From: Bolinopsis microptera
Lineage: Eukaryota; Ctenophora; Tentaculata; Lobata; Bolinopsidae
Reading direction: 5' to 3'
DNA: 64,000 bases
Assembly: GCF_026151205.1 (NCBI RefSeq)
Contig: NC_087072.1
Span: 10,888,169 to 10,952,168, forward strand
Each line of letters starts with the position of its first letter. Position 1 is the stretch's first letter. A program made the position numbers and the translations under genes. Shown one piece after another: positions 38,851-51,612 of the stretch. The notes beneath the pieces are model-generated. The model saw only the letters and a program-made list of their open reading frames with translations. It was not told the origin of the DNA and ran no database searches.

Positions 38851-40139
38851 CAGAGGCACATATTAGGTGCGATGGGTGCGGGATCGCACAATTTACCGTT
38901 TTCCGCACATTTCTGCATAATTTATTGTTTTCCGCACATTTCCGCACATTTTGTAATTTTCTGCATATTTCCGCATAATCTAGCATTTTCCGCGTAATTT
39001 CGCATAATTTTGAAATTTTTGCGTTAAGATTTTCGAGTGTAAAAACCAAAATATGTTAAAAGTCGGGCCCTTTTAGGACCGTGACTCAGGCCCTTTGGGG
39101 ACCCTGACCCAGGCCCTTTCGGGACCGTGACCCAGGCCCTTTTGGAACTCATACCTAGGCCACGTGACCCAGTTACCACGTGACCCAGGCTCTTTCGGGA
39201 CCCTGACCCAGGCCCTTTCGGGACCGTGACCCAGGCCCTTTCGGGACCGTTACCCAGGCCCTTTCGGGACCGTGACCCAGGCCCTTTTGGAACTCATTCC
39301 TAGGCCACGTGACCCAGTTACCACGTGACCCAGGCCCTTTCGGGACCGTGACCCAGGCCCTTTCGGGACCGTGACCCAGGCCCTTTCGGGACCGTGACCC
39401 AGGCCCTTTCGGGACCGTTACCCAGGCCCTTTCGGGACCGTGACCCAGGCCCTTTCGGGACCGTGACCCAGGCCGTTATGGAACCCTCGTCGTTACCGTA
39501 CTTCGATTATAGTGTATCAGTTATCATTCGTACCTTCACCACATCATCTGATTACTCTATATCACAACGTCATGGACCGTTTCCTAAAGAAACGAACAGC
39601 TACAGACATAAACAGTGACCCATCATCAAGCTCACCACACAAAAAACAGAAGATACCTGCATGGGATCTGATCGACTCTATCAAGAGGCGTCTTCAAATA
39701 ACTGTTTCCTGATCTCTACCAGATCAAGTCACTGTTCTCAGATAACTGAATCTCAATATAGGTTCAATCATGGTCTTAGTAAAGAACTACACCCTCAGTA
39801 ACACATAAACAGACCTATTTTTAAAACTGAGTGGAGTTGGGTTAAAAACATATAAGAGATACGATGATTTAACTTGTAGAAGCTTTCAATAAACATGTGT
39901 TAATCGTCGTCAGACCTATTTTTGATAAGAGCGGCGGTTACACGTTTAGAATTTCCAAAGTCCTTGAGAAAATGCAAAAGAAAACCGCACAATTCCCGCA
40001 CAAATTTCGAAAAAGTCGCCGCACATTTGCCGCATAATTGGTAAAAATTTACCGCACCTTACCGCACATTTTACCTTTATAGTCGGGTGCGGTACCGCAT
40101 AATTTCGATTTTTTTTACCGCACCTAATATGTGCCTCTG
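38851..40139. mobile_element. hAT-type element carrying a 22-bp minisatellite
   Basis: Ends are perfect inverted repeats, CAGAGGCACATATTAGGTGC and its reverse complement, flanked by the 8-base duplication GACCCCAT (38,843-38,850 and 40,140-40,147). This is a hAT signature with the classic CAGAG tip. Sub-terminal DNA is rich in CCGCACAT/ATTTTGC motifs. The middle (about 39,060-39,480) is a minisatellite with a 22-base unit containing CCAGGCCCTTTCGGGACCG, in about 18 copies. It sits in the upstream region of gene D. Confidence 0.9.
39060..39480 (+). repeat. Minisatellite, 22-bp unit
   Basis: The unit CAGGCCCTTTCGGGACCGTG is repeated with small changes; a variant block (GGCCACGTGACCCAGTTACC) appears twice, showing a higher-order repeat of roughly 150 bases. 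Confidence 0.9.
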
Positions 40140-41687
40140 GACCCCATGCGCATGTGTCAACCTCAGCAGTCAGCATATGCTCTAAAGTTTTTGAGATCGA
40201 AAAGGAAGAACAGAAAATTAATATGTCATGAACCACAGTTATTGCGCCATCTAAATAACAAAACAAAGCTATTAGGAACCTGGCAACCGAATACATTGTC
40301 GGACATGGTAACTACAGTTGACGTATACAAAAATCATAGCATGGCAAGTTCATTGTGATCTGAATGATTTCGTGCCAGTAAATAAATTCTTATTGAATAA
40401 TTAATTTCTCTGTTCTTTAGAGAGTATCATGCTGAAGATGAGGTAACTAACACTTGTGAAGCAGGGGTTGTTATAGTGTAATGTTAGGTGACTGGTACTG
40501 TTAAAGGACTATGTAATATATAATATTATTATATATATAGATTTACACTAAATATCCGCTATTCTAATAGATAAGGAATCAAGCTCTTTCCAAAACTGGG
40601 CGGTTTTGGTTTTGGGCCAAAAACATCTTACGTACCATCTTTATCAAACCTCTTCGTTTTCTCAAATAATATTCACAACAACTACAGACTTGCTCAACAG
40701 TACGCTAAATATAAATAACAGATACCAGTAGATGTAAAAGAGTATTCCCCTGAGAAAAAGAATGTTACAGATGCTCTGAACCGGTGAAGAGATAATGTTA
40801 GTGTATAACAGTCACTGTAGAGTATAGATGTTACTATATCAGCTGAAAGACTGCAGTTTAGCATAAGGAACGATTTGTAATTTGTGAATTGTGAAAACAT
40901 TCAGGTTTACAATAGTGTTTCTTGAGCTAGTAAATGAAACTGACATTCATGACTTAAAACTCTTATATAAGTTAATCGAACTTTATATTTGATCAGCAAT
41001 TACCAGCATAAGTTGAAATACTAAAAGTAACAGCCCCATTTAAAAAACGTATTTGTCCACACAAAATTTAACGAATATCGCCTCGTATCTTAACAATGCA
41101 ACATCATATCAAATAGCATCTTCAGAAGTTACTCGGAGAACAACATCGTCGTTGTGCCAAGGAGAAGGGATTATTTCGGCAGGGTTGAGAACTGCAGTAT
41201 TGAGGCAGATTACATTATTGGCAGAGACATTTTCCAGCTTTCTACGTAAGTGTAGGAAACACAATCCAGCCATTATTGATGTTATGAAGAAAATCGCTAC
41301 CACCCCTGATGATATCCAAACTCCTAAATTATGTTGGGCTGCGTTGCCTGAAAATAACTATAGTTTTTATCACCATGCAATCGAAAATTATGAATGTACC
41401 ACAGCTAAAGCAAAAATATCCTGATAGAAACATTTTATAATGTCATAATATTTTGTAATTAGTTAGTGCTGCCTGTATTGTTTACAATAGTATGCGCTTG
41501 TCTACGATTTAGTTGTTGGTTAAATGAATTTCTGTACAGTGTACAGTTATATTATAAATAATGAGTATAAAGTGACATAACTGATATCATATAACGTCTA
41601 GATTATGTTCATTTAGGTCTATTAAAGTTATCACCTCATCTAGATTTCAATGTGCAATTTAAATAAAAGTAGCAATTTTGGAAATAC
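40140..41687. other. Upstream region of gene D and 3' flank of gene E
   Basis: From 40,148 to 40,480 the sequence is the family upstream region (matches 19,650-20,060 and 24,260-24,670). From 40,550 to 40,830 it matches 25,090-25,360. A plus-strand open frame at 41,053-41,424, lacking an ATG, is not recognisable. From 41,440 to 41,565 it matches the 3' flank of gene C (26,884-27,020), but then jumps to the intron before the sushi exon, so the sushi exon is deleted. Confidence 0.55.
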
Positions 41688-44600
41688 TTGGGCACTCTTG
41701 AGTGTTGCATGGCTGGGTCTCAGTGCTGTCTCCTGCACATTCAGCTCCATCGTGAAGAGGAGCAGGATTTGTGCAGGTTCTGGTTCTTGACTGGGATCCT
41801 CCTCCACATGTTTTAGAACACTCTGCCCAGTCTCCATAGTTACTCCATCCGCCATTAATCGGGCAGCTTTCAGTGTTGCATGGCTGAGTCTCAGTGCTGT
41901 CTCCTGCACATTCAGCTCCACCGTGAAGAGGAGCAGGATTTGTGCAGGTTCTGGTTCTTGACTGGGATCCTCCTCCACATGTAACAGAGCACTCTGCCCA
42001 GTCTCCATAGTTAGTCCATCCGCCATTAATCGGGCAGCTTTCAGTGTTGCATGGCTGAGTATCAGTGCTGTCTCCTGCACATTCAGCTCCACCGTGAAGA
42101 GGAGCAGGATTTGTGCAGGTTCTGGTTCTTGACTGAGATCCTCCTCCACATGTAACAGAGCACTCTAACCAGTCTCCATAGTTAGTCCATCCGCCATTAA
42201 TCGGGCAGCTTTCAGTGTTGCATGGCTGAGTATCAGTGCTGTCTCCTGCACATTCAGCTCCACCGTGAAGAGGAGCAGGATTTGTGCAGGTTCTGGTTCT
42301 TGACTGGGATCCTCCTCCACACGGAACAGAGCACACTGACCAGTCTCCATAGTTACTCCATCCGCCATTAATCGGGCAGCTTTCAGTGTTGCATGGCTGA
42401 GTCTCAGTGCTGTCTCCTGCACATTCAGCTCCACCGTGAAGAGGAGCAGGATTTGTGCAGGTTCTGGTTCTTGACTGGGATCCTCCTCCACACGGAACAG
42501 AGCACACTGACCAGTCTCCATAGTTACTCCATCCGCCATTAATCGGGCAGCTTTCAGTGTTGCATGGCTGAGTCTCAGTGTTTTCTCCTACACATTCAGT
42601 TCCACCGTGAGCAGAAGCAGGCTCTGTGCAGGTTCTGGTTCTTGACTGGGATCCTCCTCCACATGTAACAGAGCACTCTGACCACTCTCCATAGTCACTC
42701 CATCCGCCATCAACAGGGCAGCTTTGTAAGTTGCAATTCTGTTCGTCAGTGTTTTCTCCTACACATTCAGTTCCACCGTGAGCAGAAGCAGGCTCTGTGC
42801 AGGTTCTGGTTCTTGACTGGGATCCTCTTCCACACGTAACAGAGCACTCTGACCACTCTCCATAGTTAGTCCATCCGCCATTAACCGGGCAGCTTTCAGT
42901 GTTGCATGGCTGAGTCTCAGTGCTGTCTCCTGCACATTCAGCTCCATCGTGAAGAGGAGCTGGATTTGTGCAGGTTCTGGTTCTTGACTGGGATCCTCCT
43001 CCACATGTTTTAGAACACTCTGCCCAGTCTCCATAGTTACTCCATCCGCCATTAATCGGGCAGCTTTCAGTGTTGCATGGCTGAGTCTCAGTGCTGTCTC
43101 CTGCACATTCAGCTCCACCGTGAAGAGGAGCAGGATTTGTGCAGGTTCTGGTTCTTGACTGGGATCCTCCTCCACATGTAACAGAGCACTCTGCCCAGTC
43201 TCCATAGTTAGTCCATCCGCCATTAATCGGGCAGCTTTCAGTGTTGCATGGCTGAGTATCAGTGCTGTCTCCTGCACATTCAGCTCCACCGTGAAGAGGA
43301 GCAGGATTTGTGCAGGTTCTGGTTCTTGACTGAGATCCTCCTCCACATGTAACAGAGCACTCCAACCAGTCTCCATAGTTAGTCCATCCGCCATTAATCG
43401 GGCAGCTTTCAGTGTTGCATGGCTGAGTATCAGTGCTGTCTCCTGCACATTCAGCTCCACCGTGAAGAGGAGCAGGATTTGTGCAGGTTCTGGTTCTTGA
43501 CTGGGATCCTCCTCCACACGGAACAGAGCACACTGACCAGTCTCCATAGTTACTCCATCCGCCATTAATCGGGCAGCTTTCAGTGTTGCATGGCTGAGTC
43601 TCAGTGCTGTCTCCTGCACATTCAGCTCCACCGTGAAGAGGAGCAGGATTTGTGCAGGTTCTGGTTCTTGACTGGGATCCTCCTCCACACGGAACAGAGC
43701 ACTCTGACCACTCTCCATAGTCACTCCATCCGCCATCAACAGGGCAGCTTTGTAAGTTGCAATTCTGTTCGTCAGTGCTTTCTCCTACACATTCAGTTCC
43801 ACCGTGAGCAGAAGCAGGCTCTGTGCAGGTTCTGGTTCTTGACTGGGATCCTCTTCCACACGTAAAAGAGCACTATGACCACTCTCCATAGTTAGTCCAT
43901 CCGCCATTAACCGGGCAGCTTTCAGTGTTGCATGGCTGAGTCTCAGTGCTGTCTCCTGCACATTCAGCGCCATCGTGAAGAGGAGCTGGATTTGTGCAGG
44001 TTCTGGTTCTTGACTGGGATCCTCCTCCACATGTTTTAGAACACTCTGACCACTCTCCATAGTCACTCCATCCGCCATCAACAGGGCAGCTTTGTGAGTT
44101 GCAATTCTGTTCCTCAGTGTTTTCTCCTACACATTCAGTTCCACCGTGAAGAGGAGCAGGCTTTGTGCAGGTTCTGGTTCTTGACTGGGATCCTCTTCCA
44201 CACGTAACAGAGCACTCTGCCCAGTCTCCATAGTTAGTCCATCCGCCATTAACCGGGCAGCTTTCAGTGTTGCATGGCTGAGTCTCAGTGCTGTCTCCTG
44301 CACATTCAGCACCATCGTGAAGAGGAGCAGGATTTGTGCAGGTTCTGGTTCTTGATTGAGATCCTCCTCCACATGTTTTAGAACACTCTGACCACTCTCC
44401 ATAGTTACTACATCCGCCATTAACTGGGCAGCTTTCAGTGTTGCATGGCTGAGTCTCAGTGCTGTCTCCTGCACATTCAGCTCCATCGTGAAGAGGAGCA
44501 GGATTTGTGCAGGTTCTGGTTCGTGACTGGGATCCTCCTCCACATGTTTTAGAACACTCTGACCACTCTCCATAGTTAGTCCATCCGCCATTAACCGGTC

Positions 44601-47600
44601 AGCTTTCAGTGTTGCATGGCTGAGTCTCAGTGCTGTCTCCTGCACATTCAGCTCCACCGTGAAGAGGAGCTGGATTTGTGCAGATTCTGGTTCTTGACTG
44701 GGATCCTCTTCCACATTCCTTAGAGCACACTGACCAGGTTCCATATTCACTCCATCCGCCATTAACCGGGCAGCTTTCAGTGTTGCATGGCTGAGTCTCA
44801 GTGCTGTCTCCTGCACATTCAGTTCCACCGTGAAGAGGAGCAGGATTTGTGCAGGTTCTGGTTCGTGTTTGGATTCCTCCTCCACATGTTTTAGAACACT
44901 CTGACCACTCTCCATAGTTACTCCATCCGCCATTAACTGGGCAGCTTTCAGTGTTGCATGGCTGAGTCTCAGTGCTGTCTCCTGCACATTCAGCTCCATC
45001 GTGAAGAGGAGCAGGATTTGTGCAGGTTCTGGTTCGTGACTGGGATCCTCCTCCACATGTTTTAGAACACTCTGACCACTCTCCATAGTTAGTCCATCCG
45101 CCATTAACCGGGCAGCTTTCAGTGTTGCATGGCTGAGTCTCAGTGCTGTCTCCTGCACATTCAGCTCCACCGTGAAGAGGAGCTGGATTTGTGCAGATTC
45201 TGGTTCTTGACTGGGTTCCTGTTCCACATTCCTTAGAGCACACTGACCAGGTTCCAAATTCACTCCATCCGCCATTAACCGGGCAGCTTTCAGTGTTGCA
45301 TGGCTGAGTCTCAGTGCTGTCTCCTGCACATTCAGCTCCATCGTGAAGAGGAACTGGATTTGTGCAGGTTCTGGTTCTTGACTGGGATCCTCCTCCACAT
45401 GTTTTAGAACACTCTGCCCAGTCTCCATAGTTACTCCATCCGCCATTAATCGGGCAGCTTTCAGTGTTGCATGGCTGAGTCTCAGTGCTGTCTCCTGCAC
45501 ATTCAGCTCCACCGTGAAGAGGAGCAGGATTTGTGCAGGTTCTGGTTCTTGACTGGGATCCTCCTCCACACGTAACAGAGCACTCTGCCCAGTCTCCATA
45601 GTTAGTCCATCCGCCATTAATCGGGCAGCTTTCAGTGTTGCATGGCTGAGTATCAGTGCTGTCTCCTGCACATTCAGCTCCACCGTGAAGAGGAGCAGGA
45701 TTTGTGCAGGTTCTGGTTCTTGACTGAGATCCTCCTCCACATGTAACAGAGCACTCCAACCAGTCTCCATAGTTAGTCCATCCGCCATTAATCGGGCAGC
45801 TTTCAGTGTTGCATGGCTGAGTATCAGTGCTGTCTCCTGCACATTCAGCTCCACCGTGAAGAGGAGCAGGATTTGTGCAGGTTCTGGTTCTTGACTGGGA
45901 TCCTCCTCCACACGGAACAGAGCACACTGACCAGTCTCCATAGTTACTCCATCCGCCATTAATCGGGCAGCTTTCAGTGTTGCATGGCTGAGTCTCAGTG
46001 CTGTCTCCTGCACATTCAGCTCCACCGTGAAGAGGAGCAGGATTTGTGCAGGTTCTGGTTCTTGACTGGGATCCTCCTCCACACGGAACAGAGCACTCTG
46101 ACCACTCTCCATATTCACTCCATCCGCCATCAACAGGGCAGCTTTGTAAGTTGCAATTCTGTTCGTCAGTGCTTTCTCCTACACATTCAGTTCCACCGTG
46201 AGCAGAAGCAGGCTCTGTGCAGGTTCTGGTTCTTGACTGGGATCCTCTTCCACACGTAAAAGAGCACTATGACCACTCTCCATAGTTAGTCCATCCGCCA
46301 TTAACCGGGCAGCTTTCAGTGTTGCATGGCTGAGTCTCAGTGCTGTCTCCTGCACATTCAGCGCCATCGTGAAGAGGAGCTGGATTTGTGCAGGTTCTGG
46401 TTCTTGACTGGGATCCTCCTCCACATGTTTTAGAATACTCTGACCACTCTCCATAGTCACTCCATCCGCCATCAACAGGGCAGCTTTGTGAGTTGCAATT
46501 CTGTTCCTCAGTGTTTTCTCCTACACATTCAGTTCCACCGTGAAGAGGAGCAGGCTTTGTGCAGGTTCTGGTTCTTGACTGGGATCCTCTTCCACACGTA
46601 ACAGAGCACTCTGCCCAGTCTCCATAGTTAGTCCATCCGCCATTAACCGGGCAGCTTTCAGTGTTGCATGGCTGAGTCTCAGTGCTGTCTCCTGCACATT
46701 CAGCTCCACCGTGAAGAGGAGCTGGATTTGTGCAGATTCTGGTTCTTGATTGAGATCCTCCTCCACATGTTTTAGAACACTCTGACCACTCTCCATAGTT
46801 ACTCCATCCGCCATTAACTGGGCAGCTTTCAGTGTTGCATGGCTGAGTCTCAGTGCTGTCTCCTGCACATTCAGCTCCATCGTGAAGAGGAGCAGGATTT
46901 GTGCAGGTTCTGGTTCGTGACTGGGATCCTCCTCCACATGTTTTAGAACACTCTGACCACTCTCCATAGTTAGTCCATCCGCCATTAACCGGGCAGCTTT
47001 CAGTGTTGCATGGCTGAGTCTCAGTGCTGTCTCCTGCACATTCAGCTCCACCGTGAAGAGGAGCTGGATTTGTGCAGATTCTGGTTCTTGACTGGGTTCC
47101 TGTTCCACATTCCTTAGAGCACACTGACCAGGTTCCATATTCACTCCATCCGCCATTAACCGGGCAGCTTTCAGTGTTGCATGGCTGAGTCTCAGTGCTG
47201 TCTCCTGCACATGCAGCTCCATCGTGAAGAGGAGCAGGATTTGTGCAGGTTCTGGTTCGTGTTTGGATTCCTCCTCCACATGTTTTAGAACACTCTGACC
47301 ACTCTCCATAGTTACTCCATCCGCCATTAACTGGGCAGCTTTCAGTGTTGCATGGCTGAGTCTCAGTGCTGTCTCCTGCACATTCAGCTCCATCGTGAAG
47401 AGGAGCAGGATTTGTGCAGGTTCTGGTTCGTGACTGGGATCCTCCTCCACATGTTTTAGAACACTCTGACCACTCTCCATAGTTAGTCCATCCGCCATTA
47501 ACCGGGCAGCTTTCAGTGTTGCATGGCTGAGTCTCAGTGCTGTCTCCTGCACATTCAGCTCCACCGTGAAGAGGAGCTGGATTTGTGCAGATTCTGGTTC

Positions 47601-50600
47601 TTGACTGGGTTCCTGTTCCACATTCCTTAGAGCACACTGACCAGGTTCCATATTCACTCCATCCGCCATCAACCGGGCAGCTTTCAGTGTTGCATGGCTG
47701 AGTCTCAGTGATGTTTCCTGCACATGCAGCTCCATCGTGAAGAGGACCTGGATTTGTGCAGGTTCTGGTTCGTGTTTGGATTCCTCTTCCACATGTTTTA
47801 GAACACTCTGACCAGTCTCCATAGTTACTCCATCCGCCATTAATCGAGCAGCTTTCAGTGTTGCATGGCTGAGTCTCAGTGCTGTCTCCTGCACATTCAG
47901 CTCCATCGTGAAGAGGAGCAGGATTTGTGCAGGTTCTGGTTCTTGACTGAGATCCTCTTCCACATGTTTTAGAACACTCTGACCAGTCTCCATAATTAGT
48001 CCATCCGCCATTAACCGGGCAGCTTTCAGTATTGCATGGCTTAGTCTCAGTGCTGTCTCCTGCACATTCAGCTCCATCGTGAAGAGGAGCAGGATTTGTG
48101 CAGGTTCTGGTTCGTGTCTGGGATCCTCTTCCACATGTTTTAGAACACTCTGACCAGTCTCCATAGTTACTCCATCCGCCATTAATCGAGCAGCTTTCAG
48201 TGTTGCAAGACTTAGTCTCAGTGCTGTCTCCTGCACATTCAGCTCCATCGTGAAGAGGAGCAGGATTTGTGCAGGTTCTGGTTCGTGTTTGGATTCCTCT
48301 TCCACATGTTTTAGAACACTCTGACCAGTCTCCATAGTTACTCCATCCGCCATTAATCGAGCAGCTTTCAGTGTTGCATGGCTGAGTCTCAGTGCTGTCT
48401 CCTGCACATTCAGCTCCATCGTGAAGAGGACTAGGCTGTGTGCAGGTTCTGGTTCTTGACTGGGATCCTCTTCCACATGTTTTAGAACACTCTGACCAGT
48501 CTCCATAGTTAGTCCATCCGCCATTAACCGGGCAGCTTTCAGTGTTGCATGGCTGAGTCTCAGTGCTGTCTCCTGCACATTCAGCTCCATCGTGAAGAGG
48601 AGCAGGATTTGTGCAGGTTCTGGTTCTTGACTGAGATCCTCTTCCACATGTTTTAGAACACTCTGACCAGTCTCCATAGTTAGTCCATCCGCCATTAATC
48701 GGGCAGCTTTCAGTGTTGCAAGAGTTAGTATCAGTGCTGTCTCCTGCACATTCAGCTCCACCGTGAAGAGGAGCAGAATTTGTGCAGGTTCTGGTTCTTG
48801 ACTGAGATCCTCCTCCACATGTTTTAGAGCACTCTGACCACTCTTCATAGTTAGTCCATCCGCCATTAACCGGGCAGCTTTCAGTGTTGCATGGCTGAGT
48901 CTCAGTGCTGTCTCCTGCACATTCAGCTCCATCGTGAAGAGGAGCAGGATTTGTGCAGGTTCTGGTTCGTGACTGGGATCCTCCTCCACATGTTTTAGAA
49001 CACTCTGACCAGTCTCCATAGTTACTCCATCCGCCATTAATCGAGCAGATTTCAGTGTTGCAAGACTTAGTCTCAGTGCTGTCTCCTGCACATGCAGCTC
49101 CATCGTGAAGAGGAGCAGGATTTGTGCAGGTTCTGGTTCGTGTTTGGATTCCTCTTCCACATGTTTTAGAACACTCTGACCACTCTCCATAGTCACTCCA
49201 TCCGCCATTAATCGGGGAGCTTTCAGTGTTGCATGGCTGAGTCTCAGTGCTGTCTCCTACACATTCAGCTCCACCGTGAGCAGGAGCAGGCTTTGTGCAG
49301 GTTCTGGTTCTTAACTGGGATCCTCTTCCACACGCAACAGAGCACTCTGCCCAGTGTCCATAGTTAGTCCATCCGCCATTAATCGGGCAGCTTTCAGTGT
49401 TGCATGGCTGAGTCTCAGTGCTGTCTCCTGCACATTCAGCTCCACCGTGAAGAGAAGCAGGATTTGTGCAGGTTCTGGTTCTTGACTGGGATCCTCCTCC
49501 ACATGTTTTAGAACACTCTAACCAGTCTTCATAGTTATTAGTTAGTCCATCCGCCATTAATCGGGCAGTTTTCAGTGTTGCATGGCTGAGTCTCAGTGCT
49601 GTCTCCTGCACATTGAGCTCCATCGTGAAGAGGAGCAGGATTTGTGCAGGTTCTGGTTCGTGTCTGGGATCCTCTTCCACATGTTTTAGAACACTCTGAC
49701 CAGTCTCCATAGTTACTCCATCCGCCATTAATCGAGCAGCTTTCAGTGTTGCAAGACTTAGTCTCAGTGCTGTCTCCTGCACATTCAGCTCCATCGTGAA
49801 GAGGAGCAGGATTTGTGCAGGTTCTGGTTCGTGTTTGGATTCCTCTTCCACATGTTTTAGAACACTCTGACCAGTCTCCATAGTTACTCCATCCGCCATT
49901 AATCGAGCAGCTTTCAGTGTTGCATGGCTGAGTCTCAGTGCTGTCTCCTGCACATTCAGCTCCATCGTGAAGAGGACTAGGCTGTGTGCAGGTTCTGGTT
50001 CTTGACTGGGATCCTCTTCCACATGTTTTAGAACACTCTGACCAGTCTCCATAGTTAGTCCATCCGCCATTAACCGGGCAGCTTTCAGTGTTGCATGGCT
50101 GAGTCTCAGTGCTGTCTCCTGCACATTCAGCTCCATCGTGAAGAGGAGCAGGATTTGTGCAGGTTCTGGTTCTTGACTGAGATCCTCTTCCACATGTTTT
50201 AGAACACTCTGACCAGTCTCCATAATTAGTCCATCCGCCATTAATCGGGCAGCTTTCAGTGTTGCAAGACTTAGTATCAGTGCTGTCTCCTGCACATTCA
50301 GCTCCACCGTGAAGAGGAGCAGAATTTGTGCAGGTTCTGGTTCTTGACTGAGATCCTCCTCCACATGTTTTAGAGCACTCTGACCACTCTTCATAGTTAG
50401 TCCATCCGCCATTAACCGGGCAGCTTTCAGTGTTGCATGGCTGAGTCTCAGTGCTGTCTCCTGCACATTCAGCTCCATCGTGAAGAGGAGCAGGATTTGT
50501 GCAGGTTCTGGTTCGTGACTGGGATCCTCCTCCACATGTTTTAGAACACTCTGACCAGTCTCCATAGTTACTCCATCCGCCATTAATCGAGCAGATTTCA

Positions 50601-51612
50601 GTGTTGCAAGACTTAGTCTCAGTGCTGTCTCCTGCACATGCAGCTCCATCGTGAAGAGGAGCAGGATTTGTGCAGGTTCTGGTTCGTGTTTGGATTCCTC
50701 TTCCACATGTTTTAGAACACTCTGACCACTCTCCATAGTCACTCCATCCGCCATCAATCGGGCAGCTTTCAGTGTTGCATGGCTGAGTCTCAGTGCTGTC
50801 TCCTGCACATTCAGCTCCACCGTGAGCAGGAGCAGGATTTGTGCAGGTTCTGGTTCGTGTTTGGGTTCCTGTTCCACATTCCTGAGAACAGTCTGACCAC
50901 TCTTCATAGATGTTCCATCCGCCATTAACCGGGCAGTCTTGAGTGTTGCAAGACTTAGTCTCAGTGCTTTCTCCCGGACAATCTGCTCCACCGTGAGCAG
51001 GAGCAGGATTTGTGCAGGTTCTGGTTCGTGTTTGGGTTCCTGTTCCACATTCCTGAGAACAGTCTGACCACTCTTCATAGATGTTCCATCCGCCATTAAC
51101 CGGGCAGTCTTGAGTGTTGCAAGACTTAGTCTCAGTGCTGTCTCCCGGACAATCTGCTCCACCGTGAGTAGGAGCAGGATTTGTGCAGGTTCTGGTTCGT
51201 GTTTGGGTTCCTGTTCCACATTCCTGAGAACAGTCTGACCACTCTTCATAGATGTTCCATCCGCCATTAACCGGGCAGTCTTGAGTGTTGCAAGACTTAG
51301 TCTCAGTGCTTTCTCCCGGACAATCTGCTCCACCGTGAGCAGGAGCAGGATTTGTGCAGGTTCTGGTTCGTGTCTGGGATCCTCTTCCACATGTTTTAGA
51401 ACACTCTGACCAGTCTCCATAGTTACTCCATCCGCCATTAATCGAGCAGCTTTCAGTGTTGCAAGACTTAGTATCAGTGCTGTCTCCTGCACATTTAGCT
51501 TCACCGTGAAGAGGAGCAGGATTAGTGCAGGTTTTTCTCCTTGTCTTGTGGCCTCCTCCACATTTTGCTGAGCAACTCGACCACACACCCCAAGTAGTCC
51601 ACGTTCCGTTAA
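41688..51612 (-). repeat. TSP1 module array, 58 copies of a 171-bp unit
   Basis: Every module is 57 codons, with no net length change across 9.9 kb apart from one 7-base insertion. Higher-order structure is visible. A 2394-base block (14 modules) is duplicated in tandem: the GAG-to-TAG lesion recurs at exactly that spacing. A 1546-base offset (9 modules plus the 7-base insertion) links the GTGAAGAGGACTAGGCTGTG variants at 48,421 and 49,967. Because the period is a multiple of three, long open frames also appear in the wrong frames. Confidence 0.95.

Noticed and set aside
41053-41424. 123-codon plus-strand frame
   Set aside because: It lacks an ATG at its start, has no family features, and lies in duplicated flanking DNA. 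It could be a mobile-element relic, but I cannot support a gene.
44127-49208. Long wrong-frame frames spelling [19 protein letters not shown]-type repeats, and similar ones over the other arrays
   Set aside because: The 171-base period is a multiple of three, so any frame free of stops in one module stays open over the whole array. These are shadows of the TSP1 frame.
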